Of a stretch of 64,000 nucleotides of DNA, positions 9,164 through 17,503 are shown piece by piece. Numbering within the stretch: the first letter of the stretch is position 1; every line of letters begins with the position of its first letter. The DNA is from an uncultured Alistipes sp. GTDB taxonomy: Bacteria > Bacteroidota > Bacteroidia > Bacteroidales > UBA932. The notes under the pieces are model-generated. The model saw only the letters and a list, made by a program, of their open reading frames with translations. It was not told the origin of the DNA and searched no databases. A program made the translations under genes and the position numbers. The stretch spans positions 1-64,000 of the forward strand of contig CABMPD010000016.1 of the NCBI GenBank assembly GCA_902388455.1, given 5' to 3'.

Positions 9164-9994
9164 TTAATAATAAGTTACTGATGATTTCTCCACCTCTGAT
9201 ATGATGGAGTTGGCCACTCTGCTGGCTCCTAGTCGGAACAGGGCGGGTGTCAGCCATTCCTGACCGAGCACAGTCTCTACGATGGCGTAGTAAACAGCAG
9301 CGTCCTTAGCTGTGGATATGCCGCCGGCGGGCTTGAAGCCTATACGGCGTCCGGTCCTGGTGAAGTACTCTTTGATGCAGTCGCACATGACGATGGCTGC
9401 GAAGGGAGTGGCGGCGGGTTCCATCTTTCCGGTGGATGTCTTGATGAAGTCAGCGCCAGACTCCATGGCCAGGAAGGATGCTTCCCTGATCTTTGACTCG
9501 TCGGCCAGCGCTCCTGTCTCCAGGATGACTTTCAGTACAGCGCCTTCGGTCTCCTTGCGGACGGCGCGGATCTCTTCCTCGCATCTGCTCAGGTTGTGAT
9601 CAAGAAAACTATTGAGTGCCAGAACTATGTCTACTTCATCTGCTCCGTCGGCCACAGCCATCCGGCTTTCCAGGACCTTTACCTCCAGAAAACTCTGGGA
9701 GGCAGGGAAGCATCCGGCGACTACGGTGGTGTGCACGCCCTGGGCCGTAAGGTTTTCCTTAACGGTCCTTGCAAAATTGGGATAGACACATATGGATGCC
9801 GGCAGGGGATAATCGGGGAAACGTTTCTGGAAGTCATTGACTTTGCTGACCAGCCGTGTGATACCGGTGTATGTATCAGTCGGCTTGAGCGAAGTCAGGT
9901 CGGTCATGCCCAGGCAGGCTTTCAGCACTTCGGGAGTCATCCAGTGACTGAGATTGTCATGGATGGCTTTTATCCTGTTCTCGATAATGTCCAT
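9164..9994 (-). CDS. deoC: Deoxyribose-phosphate aldolase
   Basis: DeoC cleaves 2-deoxyribose-5-phosphate into acetaldehyde and glyceraldehyde-3-phosphate in deoxynucleoside breakdown. The 276-residue TIM-barrel protein shows the Schiff-base lysine in IKTSTGK (K185), the acidic partner in DEVDIV (D122) and the second lysine in GFKPAGG (K221), matching the E. coli catalytic set D102/K167/K201. The start overlaps the dtd stop as TAATG. No other deo gene is nearby; the coupling to D-aminoacyl-tRNA deacylase is probably operon economy rather than pathway logic. Confidence 0.95.
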   Translation of the reverse strand: MDIIENRIKAIHDNLSHWMTPEVLKACLGMTDLTSLKPTDTYTGITRLVSKVNDFQKRFPDYPLPASICVYPNFARTVKENLTAQGVHTTVVAGCFPASQSFLEVKVLESRMAVADGADEVDIVLALNSFLDHNLSRCEEEIRAVRKETEGAVLKVILETGALADESKIREASFLAMESGADFIKTSTGKMEPAATPFAAIVMCDCIKEYFTRTGRRIGFKPAGGISTAKDAAVYYAIVETVLGQEWLTPALFRLGASRVANSIISEVEKSSVTYY

Positions 9995-10446
9995 TATTCT
10001 CGGTTTTTAGTGTCGATAAGGATGGTTACCGGACCGTCGTTTACGATGGTCACTTCCATATCAGCACCAAAGATACCTTTTTTAACGGGCTTTCCCAAAA
10101 TATTTTCCAACCTTTCGAGGAATTTTTCATAAAGCGGGACGGAAATCTCTGGTTTAGCCGCTTTTATATAAGAAGGCCTGTTACCCTTTTTCGTCGAGGC
10201 GTAGAGGGTGAACTGACTTATCACGAGTATATCCCCGTCCACGTCCAGGACCGAACGGTTCATGACCCCGTCGGCGTCGTCGAAGACGCGCAGGTTCACT
10301 ATCTTGTGGCAGAGCCAGTCGATATCCTCCTCCGAGTCGCCCTCGGTGATGCCTATGAGGATATTGAGGCCGGTGCCTATCTCGCCGTGGCAGACTCCTC
10401 CTATGACTACGGAGGACCGGCTTGTTCTCTGTATTACAGCTCTCAT
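9994..10446 (-). CDS. dtd: D-aminoacyl-tRNA deacylase
   Basis: Dtd removes D-amino acids from mischarged tRNAs. The true start gives MRAVIQRTS and a 150-residue protein, the usual family length; an upstream in-frame extension of 54 residues is low-complexity and lies inside the preceding gene. The two conserved motifs are present: SQFTLYAS and the C-terminal Gly-Pro motif, here NDGPVT. The start codon overlaps the stop of the radical SAM gene as TGATG, and its own stop overlaps deoC as TAATG, giving a tightly coupled chain. Confidence 0.94.
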   Translation of the reverse strand: MRAVIQRTSRSSVVIGGVCHGEIGTGLNILIGITEGDSEEDIDWLCHKIVNLRVFDDADGVMNRSVLDVDGDILVISQFTLYASTKKGNRPSYIKAAKPEISVPLYEKFLERLENILGKPVKKGIFGADMEVTIVNDGPVTILIDTKNRE

Positions 10447-11222
10447 CAGCCCCGGATCTGAACGGTGATGCCGGCTGCCTTGAGCGGTGCGGCGATGGCT
10501 TCCATCTCCTCCACGGTCACCTTCTCCAGGTCCTTGGCCGGAGTCTCCCTGTCGATGGTGTACATCATGACCTCGCGTGGCCTTAGGCTCAGGACAATGT
10601 CTCTCCACGGGGCGACGCTCTCCTCGCAGGTGAGGTCTATCCGGCGTCCGCCTATTGTCCCCTTGAGGAACATGGTCTGAAGGATGAAATTGCCGTTGAA
10701 CAGGCGGAGATTCTCCACGGTCTCTGCCAGGGAGTAGTGTCCTACAGGATTGTCAATGAGGCGGATGTATTCCTCCAGTCCGCTGTCTATCTTTAGGATG
10801 GGATTGGTCACTTTCATCAGGGCCTCCCGGACTTCCCTGCGGCCCGTCATGGTCGCGTTGGACAGGACGGATACGGCGGCGGAAGGGAAATAGCGGTCCC
10901 TTAGCTGCAGGGTGAAATCGATGATTTCGGGAAAATCCGGATGGATGGTGGGCTCTCCGTTGCCGGAGAAAGTGATGGTGTCCACCGGAGTGCCCTCGTC
11001 ATGCAGCTCGGCGAAGCGTTCCTGCATCCGCTGGAACACGGCTTCTTTAGTGGGGATGACCTGGTCGGCGCGGCCGTCCTTGTTCCATCCGCACTCGCAG
11101 TAGACGCAGTCGAAGGAACAGAGTTTGCCGTTGTCAGGCAGAAGGTTGATTCCCAGGGAATTGCCCAGGCGGCGGCTCTTTATGGGGCCGAAGACTATCT
11201 TGTGAAAAAGTATCGTGGACAT
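10446..11222 (-). CDS. Radical SAM protein (COG0731-like)
   Basis: This 258-residue radical SAM enzyme carries the CxxxCxxC cluster-binding motif at C35, C39 and C42, followed by the SAM-binding GNGEPT motif near residue 92. The N-terminal HKIVFGPIKSRRLG resembles the group related to wyosine-type and other small radical SAM proteins. The substrate is unknown. It lies 30 bases after the amidohydrolase and overlaps dtd by one base. A role in RNA modification is possible given the dtd neighbour, but this is only inferred. Confidence 0.82.
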   Translation of the reverse strand: MSTILFHKIVFGPIKSRRLGNSLGINLLPDNGKLCSFDCVYCECGWNKDGRADQVIPTKEAVFQRMQERFAELHDEGTPVDTITFSGNGEPTIHPDFPEIIDFTLQLRDRYFPSAAVSVLSNATMTGRREVREALMKVTNPILKIDSGLEEYIRLIDNPVGHYSLAETVENLRLFNGNFILQTMFLKGTIGGRRIDLTCEESVAPWRDIVLSLRPREVMMYTIDRETPAKDLEKVTVEEMEAIAAPLKAAGITVQIRG

Positions 11223-11252
11223 AATGTGTGCTGTTTGGTCTGTTCAAATATC

Positions 11253-12440
11253 TCAGAGCAGCCTTCTCGAGGTGCTTTCGGGCGTGAGCTGCATGCTCCC
11301 GAAGTCCACGGCGTCGATGAGCACGGCTCCGGGACGCTTGCCAGGCTCGAAGGAGCCGAGAACGGAGTCCTTGCCCAGGGCTGCGGCTCCGTTGAGACAT
11401 GCCCAGGTCAGGACCGTCTGGAGTGGAATCTGAGGGTAATGGCTGTGGATGCACTTGAACTCCTCTACCATGGACAGGACGTGGTTGGAGGACAGGCTGT
11501 CGGTGCCCACGGCTATGCGCACGCCCATGCTCATCAGCAGGGGCAGGTCGGCCATGACCCTGTGGATGAAAATGTTGGAAAGGGGACAGGTTACCCAGGT
11601 GCAGTTGTGCAGCACGCTCTCTGCTGCACGGATGCTGTCCTCGCGGGCAACTGTGTTATGTATCAGCAGTATGTGCTCGTCGAACGGAGCCGGATGCACC
11701 TTCTGAAGCTGGTCCAGGAAATGGAATACGGCTGGCTTGCCGGTGGCCGGAGCCACGCTGAGATGCCTGTTGACATAGTTCTCGTAGAGGGGGCCGCGGT
11801 GGAAGCCGATCATGTCGTCCTCCTCCTGGGATTCCTGGTTGTGGTAGGAGATGAATCCGGCATTAAGACCTTCGGCCGAGGCCATCCGGAGCAGATCCGG
11901 ACTCATGGTGTAGGGCGAATGAGGGGTTATGGCTGCGTCCAGTCCGGCGGCAGCGGCTTTCTCCACCAGCTTCCGGGCATCGGCGATGACTGTCGGAGCG
12001 TCTTCCGGCTCCGAACCGAAGACCTCCACGAATGTCCTGGTGTACATGGGACCCTCGCTCTTCATGGCGAAACTCTCGTCGCAGTTGGAGATATCGGCCA
12101 TGGCGCTGACTCCCTCGGCGTAGAGTTTCTCGAACTGCCGTCTCATGGCTTTCTGGCGCTCTTCCGCCGGGGCTGACTCCCGCAGGGCGTTGATCTGGTC
12201 GATGAATCCGGACATGCCGGTAGCCTCGCGGAACTTGCCTTCCAGGTGCGAAAGCTCTATGTGGCAGTGGGCGTTGGTGAATCCGGGCACCAGGATGCCG
12301 TTGTAGAATTCGGTGCTGCCGGTCTCTCCGGACATCTGTCCGATACCGGTGACCGTGCCGTCATCGGCGAAGTCCACATAACCGTTGTGGATGGGATCCG
12401 AGGTTATGGGGAATATGTAATTTGCAGAAATCCTTCTCAT
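11253..12440 (-). CDS. Metal-dependent amidohydrolase (SsnA/TrzF-like)
   Basis: This cytoplasmic hydrolase of 395 residues belongs to the amidohydrolase superfamily. It has the first metal motif NAHCHIELS (HxH), a later histidine in TPHSP, a histidine in LLIHN, and GTDSLSSN, whose aspartate is the usual last metal ligand. The closest functional groups are aminohydrolases that deaminate nucleosides, guanine or related rings. The exact substrate cannot be named. It starts 6 bases after the DUF4296 gene and is followed 30 bases later by the radical SAM gene, so it is inside one operon. Confidence 0.8.
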   Translation of the reverse strand: MRRISANYIFPITSDPIHNGYVDFADDGTVTGIGQMSGETGSTEFYNGILVPGFTNAHCHIELSHLEGKFREATGMSGFIDQINALRESAPAEERQKAMRRQFEKLYAEGVSAMADISNCDESFAMKSEGPMYTRTFVEVFGSEPEDAPTVIADARKLVEKAAAAGLDAAITPHSPYTMSPDLLRMASAEGLNAGFISYHNQESQEEDDMIGFHRGPLYENYVNRHLSVAPATGKPAVFHFLDQLQKVHPAPFDEHILLIHNTVAREDSIRAAESVLHNCTWVTCPLSNIFIHRVMADLPLLMSMGVRIAVGTDSLSSNHVLSMVEEFKCIHSHYPQIPLQTVLTWACLNGAAALGKDSVLGSFEPGKRPGAVLIDAVDFGSMQLTPESTSRRLL

Positions 12441-12446
12441 CTATTT

Positions 12447-13208
12447 TTAATTTTTAATTTTTTCCCTGGCTCCTGTCATGACTGATCTTGTGCGTCTGTT
12501 ATTGTCCGGGACTTGCAGGGACTGTGTTCTTATATTGCGTCGAGGTACGACTTCCTTGAAACGTTCCTGTTCCTTTTCAGGAATTCTGCTGCGTCTCAAA
12601 CTGTGCAGTTCCTCCATGTATCCCAGTGTCTTGTAGAACTCGAATTTACTATCTGCATTCATAGCGGAGTCGTTGAAAAGCATAAAAGGATTTTGCGGAC
12701 GTTCCATGAATGAGGTGTCTGGAACGGGAGACATCGGAACCAGAGTATCCGGTTTGAAATTCATCATTCTCAGAGTCTTATAGAATCGTCCGGAAGATAT
12801 GCCGTCCGCGGTGAGTATTTCCAGGGAGTCCAGGATTGTCCATTTCCTGGATCTCTTGCCTTCCGCTTCCAGAATTATTTTCAACTGGGCTTCTCTCTTA
12901 TCGAGCATTGTTCTTGTATCTTCAAATATCCTTTCCATCTTTTCCGGTTTTACAAGATAGATATTCACACTTCTGGTGTAATCCTCTGAAGTATAACCGT
13001 ATTTGTTGAATATGGGTTCGTAGATGAGAAGAGTGTCAGTCATTCTGCGGAACCTGACATTTTCCTTTACGGCCTGATCTGTCATGTACATATCGTAGTA
13101 GATTTTAGCCATGGTGTCTTCAGGTATGATACCACGGCTCCGGCATGACTGAGTTATAGCGGCGGCAAGCGAGATGGACAGCAATACTATGCAGGTCTTA
13201 CGGAACAT
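12447..13208 (-). CDS. DUF4296 lipoprotein
   Basis: This predicted lipoprotein has 253 residues and a lipid-modified cysteine at C22 (signal ending ITQSC). The segment after it, GIIPEDTMAKIYYDMYMTD, is the start of the DUF4296 domain found throughout Bacteroidetes. The C-terminal third is basic and proline-containing and probably disordered. The function is unknown. It is the first gene of the minus-strand operon that runs to 8665, with a TATATTTG promoter element 28 bases upstream, divergent from the polysaccharide deacetylase. Confidence 0.82.
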   Translation of the reverse strand: MFRKTCIVLLSISLAAAITQSCRSRGIIPEDTMAKIYYDMYMTDQAVKENVRFRRMTDTLLIYEPIFNKYGYTSEDYTRSVNIYLVKPEKMERIFEDTRTMLDKREAQLKIILEAEGKRSRKWTILDSLEILTADGISSGRFYKTLRMMNFKPDTLVPMSPVPDTSFMERPQNPFMLFNDSAMNADSKFEFYKTLGYMEELHSLRRSRIPEKEQERFKEVVPRRNIRTQSLQVPDNNRRTRSVMTGAREKIKN

Positions 13209-13235
13209 ATCTTCTCAATGACTGGTTTCAATGCG

Positions 13236-13243
13236 CAAATATA
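13236..13243 (-). promoter_or_regulatory. Promoter -7 element for the DUF4296-deoC operon
   Basis: The minus strand reads TATATTTG followed by C. It sits 12 bases from the divergent plus-strand -7 element, so polymerase can probably occupy only one of the two at a time. Confidence 0.6.
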
Positions 13244-13255
13244 ACTTTTATTCCG

Positions 13256-13263
13256 TATCTTTG
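13256..13263 (+). promoter_or_regulatory. Promoter -7 element for deacetylase-purD
   Basis: TATCTTTG followed by C matches TAnnTTTGC. Transcription from it would begin near 13268, downstream of the ATG at 13231, which decides the deacetylase start in favour of 13282. Confidence 0.62.
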
Positions 13264-13281
13264 CATCCACATTTGAATGCT

Positions 13282-13893
13282 ATGCTGATACGTCCGCCCA
13301 AGCTGCTTAAGAAGATATACCCGTCTTTTATATGGTCTTTCCCAAAGGAGAAGGAGGGGTTGTTCCTTACATTTGACGACGGCCCGTGTCCTCAGGTGAC
13401 GCCATGGGTGCTGGATGAACTGGACAGATGGGGGGCAAAAGCCACTTTTTTCTGTATAGGAAAGAATGTTGAGCTGTATCCGGACCTTTTTGCGGAAATA
13501 GTGCGTAGAGGACATTCTGTGGGTAATCATTCTTATAGCCATGTGCCTGGCTGGGGAGTACCTTTGGATGACTATGTCCAGGATGTGGATGTCGCAGCCG
13601 AGCTTATAAAAACTAACCTATATCGTCCTCCTTATGCCAAGATTACCAAACGTCAGGCAGATACGCTCAGCATACGTTACAATATCGTTATGTGGAATGT
13701 CCTCAGCCGTGATTATAACCGTAAGCTGGGCCACAGAGCCTGTGCACGCAATGTCGTGCCCTATCTTAAGGCGGGAGCGGTAATAGTCTTCCATGACTCG
13801 AAGAAGGCATCTAAGAATCTGTGGTATGCCTTGCCCAAAACATTGGAGGCGGCGGAGAAACTCAATTTGAAGTGTAAACCTATTTTATTATAG
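13282..13893 (+). CDS. Polysaccharide deacetylase family protein (NodB homology)
   Basis: A 203-residue carbohydrate esterase 4-type protein. The start MLIRPPKLL is chosen because the promoter overlaps an upstream in-frame ATG. Motif 1 TFDDGP holds the catalytic D32 and metal ligand D33; motif 2 HSYSH gives metal ligands H83 and H87; RPPYAK and VIVFHDS match motifs 3 and 5. Such enzymes remove N-acetyl groups from peptidoglycan or other GlcNAc polymers. No signal peptide is evident, so the compartment is uncertain. purD begins 4 bases after the stop codon. Confidence 0.88.
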   Translation: MLIRPPKLLKKIYPSFIWSFPKEKEGLFLTFDDGPCPQVTPWVLDELDRWGAKATFFCIGKNVELYPDLFAEIVRRGHSVGNHSYSHVPGWGVPLDDYVQDVDVAAELIKTNLYRPPYAKITKRQADTLSIRYNIVMWNVLSRDYNRKLGHRACARNVVPYLKAGAVIVFHDSKKASKNLWYALPKTLEAAEKLNLKCKPILL

Positions 13894-13897
13894 AGAT

Positions 13898-15196
13898 ATG
13901 AAATACAATGTCTTGCTATTAGGCTCAGGCGGAAGGGAACATGCCCTTGCCTGGAAGATTTCCCAAAGTCCCTTGCTGGGTGGATTTTATGCTCTTCCCG
14001 GCAATCCTGGTATAAATTCCCTGGCAAGAGGGATAGATGGCAGTGCGGGAGATTTTGAGCATGTTCTTAGAGCTGTGGTGGACAACGGGATAGATGTTGT
14101 AGTGTGCGGACCTGAAGATCCTTTGGCCGCCGGACTTAGAGATTACCTGTTTTCATCGCCGGAGGTGAAGAAGGACCTGCTTTTTGTGGGGCCAGGAAAA
14201 GACGGTGCCAGGCTGGAAAGCAGTAAGGATTTTGCCAAGCAGTTTATGGCCAAGTATGGTATTCCGACAGCTGCTTACAGGACATTCTCCGCTGCTCAAA
14301 AGGATGAGGCCAAAGTCTTCCTTCGCGGGCTTAAGCCACCTTATGTTATTAAGGCGGACGGACTTGCTGCAGGTAAAGGCGTTATAATATCTCCCGCCCT
14401 GGAAGATGCTGATGAAGCTCTTGACAGCATTTTCGGAGGCCGTTTCGGCCAGGCGGGTACGAAGGTGGTGATAGAAGAGTTTCTGGATGGTGTGGAAGTG
14501 TCATATTTTGTACTTACAGACGGTCATCGCTGGCTGCTTCTTCCTGAAGCCAAGGATTATAAGAGAGTAGGGAATGGGGATACGGGACCCAACACAGGAG
14601 GTATGGGCTCGGTGTCTCCCGTGCCGTTCTGTGACTTTGAGTTTACGGATAAAGTACTGCGGAAGATTATAGAGCCGACAATACGGGGACTGGAGGGTGA
14701 GGGGATTGATTACCGCGGCTTTATTTTCTTCGGTCTGATGAATTGTAGTGGTGAGCCTTATGTTATAGAATATAACGTACGTATGGGTGATCCGGAAACA
14801 GAGTCTGTAATGCCGCGAATAGGCAGTGACCTGTTGAGCCACATGGTGGCGGCAGCTGGAGGAGATCTGTCCGGAGAGTGTATGAAAATACTTCCGCAGT
14901 CAGCCGTTACGTGCATCATGGTGTCCGGCGGGTATCCTGACAAATATGCCAAAGGGTATGTTATAAACGGTATTGAAGAGACTGCGCCGTTAATTGTATT
15001 TAATGCCGGGACTGCGCTTAAAGATGGAAAGCTGGTGACCTCCGGAGGTCGTGTGCTTGCGCTTACTGCATTGGAGAGAAGTCTGGAAGAAGCACGCGAT
15101 GCAGTATATTCGAGGATTGGAAGGGTCTCGTTTGACGGAGCTTTCCATCGCAGCGACATAGCTCTTGACATGATCAACTGGCCGGGCAGGAAATGA
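13898..15196 (+). CDS. purD: Phosphoribosylamine-glycine ligase
   Basis: PurD (GAR synthetase) joins 5-phosphoribosylamine and glycine using ATP, the second step of purine synthesis. The 432-residue protein has the N-terminal motif GSGGREHALAWK, an ATP-grasp domain with YVIKADGLAAGKGV, the metal site YVIEYNVRMGDPE, and a C-terminal domain. The length is normal. It starts 4 bases after the deacetylase and overlaps the next gene by ATGA. purM lies 2.3 kb downstream on the same strand but is separated by a minus-strand aminotransferase. Confidence 0.96.
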   Translation: MKYNVLLLGSGGREHALAWKISQSPLLGGFYALPGNPGINSLARGIDGSAGDFEHVLRAVVDNGIDVVVCGPEDPLAAGLRDYLFSSPEVKKDLLFVGPGKDGARLESSKDFAKQFMAKYGIPTAAYRTFSAAQKDEAKVFLRGLKPPYVIKADGLAAGKGVIISPALEDADEALDSIFGGRFGQAGTKVVIEEFLDGVEVSYFVLTDGHRWLLLPEAKDYKRVGNGDTGPNTGGMGSVSPVPFCDFEFTDKVLRKIIEPTIRGLEGEGIDYRGFIFFGLMNCSGEPYVIEYNVRMGDPETESVMPRIGSDLLSHMVAAAGGDLSGECMKILPQSAVTCIMVSGGYPDKYAKGYVINGIEETAPLIVFNAGTALKDGKLVTSGGRVLALTALERSLEEARDAVYSRIGRVSFDGAFHRSDIALDMINWPGRK

Positions 15197-16170
15197 GGGA
15201 CCGCAGAAAACCCAGGCTGCTGAATGTCATAATGCTGATTCTTACTGCAGCTTTGGCCGTATCGTGTTTTTTTCTTCCAGTACCGGAGGAAGACCTTACG
15301 GGGTCAATAGTCTCCGTTACCTGGCTGTCAGATGTGTTGTCTCTGTTATCACTTACGGCTGTGGCAATATCCGCGGGATTGCTTAATTACCGTAGTTTTC
15401 TTTTTACATCGGATACTCAGAGGCTGTTCCTTCCGTATCTGATAGTGGTGCTGTCAGTTCCAGGAGTCCTGTCATTTGGTCTCTACCACATTGCGGCGCT
15501 GTTGGAAGTCTGGGCTATGTTTTTTGCCATAGGATATGTTAACTCCGAACTACGGCGCATGGACTATGCGTTTCTGTCCTTAATTGCGGCGGGAGCTGCT
15601 TCTATGATGGTGCCTCCGCTGGTGTATGTCGAGCTGTTGGTTTTCTTATATTGTCTGTATAAAAGAAATCAAAGTCCTTTGAAATACTTGTTGGCCGCTT
15701 TAGCCGGTGCCGCCTTGCCGTGGCTGTACCTTCTTGCGTGGAGTTTTATTTTCCCAGAATCTCTGTCTATAAAAGATTTTCTGACTGTTTTCGGCCAGGG
15801 TGCGGCATTGTCTCTACCGGATGTTAAAGGCCTGAATGGTATAGGTGCAGCATGGTGCGCTGTCGGTGTATTACTGGTTTTGAGGACATCTGCTTTTGTT
15901 CTGGCCAGGCGGCGGGAAAGAAACAAGGCCCAGAAAAACGCATTCGGTCTTTCTGTGGCCTTGTCAATCATCTCTCTGCTGGCGGCCGTGTTCTGCGGAA
16001 TGCTATCAGAGCCGCTTTTTATTATGGCAGCTGCTGTGCCTGTATCATTTACCGCATTTGATCTTTTCACCAACGGCACCAGAGTGGAGTCCGGTTTGTG
16101 GATAACTCTGTTGCTTGTCCTTGCGGCCGCTCAGCGGGTATTGGACTTTTTTCCAGGAGTATTGTCCTAG
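15193..16170 (+). CDS. Multi-pass membrane protein, DUF6427-like
   Basis: This hydrophobic protein of 325 residues has about eight to ten predicted membrane helices and a basic N-terminus. It resembles uncharacterised Bacteroidetes membrane proteins of the DUF6427 type in size and helix layout, but the assignment is by impression rather than a clear motif. It overlaps purD by four bases (ATGA), so it is translationally coupled to it. Its stop shares bases with the convergent aminotransferase stop. The function is unknown. Confidence 0.65.
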   Translation: MRDRRKPRLLNVIMLILTAALAVSCFFLPVPEEDLTGSIVSVTWLSDVLSLLSLTAVAISAGLLNYRSFLFTSDTQRLFLPYLIVVLSVPGVLSFGLYHIAALLEVWAMFFAIGYVNSELRRMDYAFLSLIAAGAASMMVPPLVYVELLVFLYCLYKRNQSPLKYLLAALAGAALPWLYLLAWSFIFPESLSIKDFLTVFGQGAALSLPDVKGLNGIGAAWCAVGVLLVLRTSAFVLARRRERNKAQKNAFGLSVALSIISLLAAVFCGMLSEPLFIMAAAVPVSFTAFDLFTNGTRVESGLWITLLLVLAAAQRVLDFFPGVLS

Positions 16171-17366
16171 AGTGTCCTGCCGGGATAGACTTTCAATGCT
16201 TCCTTCAGGCAGATCAGGGCTTCCCTCAGATCTTCGGTCTTTAGGACGTATGCGATGCGTACTTCGTCCTTTCCCTTGCCGGGAGTGGCGTAGAAGCCTG
16301 CCATAGGAGCCACCATCACGGTCTTGCCGTTGTAGGAGAATTCCTCGAGGAGCCACTGGGCGAACTTGTCGCTGTCATCCACGGGGAGGCGCACTGCTGC
16401 GTAGAAAGCGCCCATGGGGGTAGGACAGAGGACTCCGGGGATGGTTCTGAGGGTCTCTACGAGGTAGTCTCTTCTCTTGATGTACTCTTCCTTCACGGCC
16501 TTGAAGTAGGACTCGGGAGCGTTGAGGGCGGCCTCAGCGGCTATCTGTCCGTATGCGGGGGAGCAGAGGCGGGCCTGTGAATAGCGCAGGACGGCGTTCA
16601 TCACTTCCTTGTTCTTGGAGACGATGGCTCCGATGCGCACGCCGCAGAGGGAGTATCTCTTGGATACTGAGTCGCAGAGGATGACGTTGTTCTCCAGCCC
16701 CTTGATGTGCATGCAGGAGTAGTGGGGCTCATCGGTGTAGCAGAATTCGCGGTACACCTCGTCGGAGTAGATGTAGAGGTTGTGCTTGCGGGCGATGTCG
16801 CCGAGCTTCTCTATCTCGTCCCTGGTGTAGAGGACTCCGGTGGGATTGCAGGGGTTGCAGATGATGATACCCTTGGTCCTGGGGGTGATGTGGCGCTCGA
16901 ACTCCTCGATGGAGGGGATGGCGAAGCCGTTGTCGATGGATGTGGTGATGGGCACGAACTTAACGTCGTTTACGATGGCGAAGGAGTTGTAGTTCGTGTA
17001 GAAAGGCTCGAGGACGATTACTTCGTCGTCAGGGTCGCAGGTGACGGTGAGGGCTATCTGCAGGGCCTCGGAACCGCCGGTGGTGACGTTGATGTCGGTG
17101 TAGTCTACATCGATGCCGATGTTCTGGTAGTAGCGGGCCAGTCCCTTGCGGTAGGACTCGTTACCGGCCGAGTTGGGATAGGCGACGAGTTTGAGAGTGT
17201 TGTCCTTCACGGCCTTGAGGGCTACTTCCGGAGATTCGATGTCTGGTTGTCCGATGTTGAGGTGATAGACTGTTATGCCTCTTTTTTTAGCGGCTTCGGC
17301 ATAGGGAACCAGCTTCCTGATAGGAGAGGCTGGCAGAGCTTCGGCTTTTTTTGATAGGGTGAGCAT
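16167..17366 (-). CDS. Pyridoxal-phosphate aminotransferase, class I (aspartate aminotransferase-like)
   Basis: A fold-type I aminotransferase of 399 residues. PLP-binding features are visible: TTGGSEA for the phosphate, NPCNPTG (N174), YSDEVY (D202), the Schiff-base lysine in SVSKRYS (K236) and the substrate-binding arginine near the C-terminus. It resembles the AspC/AAT I-gamma group that accepts aspartate and other amino acids; substrate preference cannot be fixed. It is a single-gene unit convergent with the upstream membrane protein, with four bases shared at the stops. Confidence 0.9.
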   Translation of the reverse strand: MLTLSKKAEALPASPIRKLVPYAEAAKKRGITVYHLNIGQPDIESPEVALKAVKDNTLKLVAYPNSAGNESYRKGLARYYQNIGIDVDYTDINVTTGGSEALQIALTVTCDPDDEVIVLEPFYTNYNSFAIVNDVKFVPITTSIDNGFAIPSIEEFERHITPRTKGIIICNPCNPTGVLYTRDEIEKLGDIARKHNLYIYSDEVYREFCYTDEPHYSCMHIKGLENNVILCDSVSKRYSLCGVRIGAIVSKNKEVMNAVLRYSQARLCSPAYGQIAAEAALNAPESYFKAVKEEYIKRRDYLVETLRTIPGVLCPTPMGAFYAAVRLPVDDSDKFAQWLLEEFSYNGKTVMVAPMAGFYATPGKGKDEVRIAYVLKTEDLREALICLKEALKVYPGRTL

Positions 17367-17453
17367 ACGTATACTTTTAGTGACTTTTTGTTAATAGTTT
17401 TAAAAAATGTTATCAAGGGCAACAAAGTTATGAACTTTTCCGCAAATTCTTCT

Positions 17454-17461
17454 TAAATTTG
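17454..17461 (+). promoter_or_regulatory. Possible promoter -7 element for purM
   Basis: TAAATTTG fits TAnnTTTG; no convincing -33 TTTG is present. Transcription from here would start about 35 bases before the ATG at 17504. Confidence 0.4.
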
Positions 17462-17503
17462 TAGTCTGTAAACGAAATAATGTTAATCCTGCGAAAAGAG
17501 ATT

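Noticed and set aside
10447..10608. 54-residue N-terminal extension of dtd
   Set aside because: It is low-complexity, lies within the radical SAM gene, and the remaining 150 residues match the whole Dtd family.
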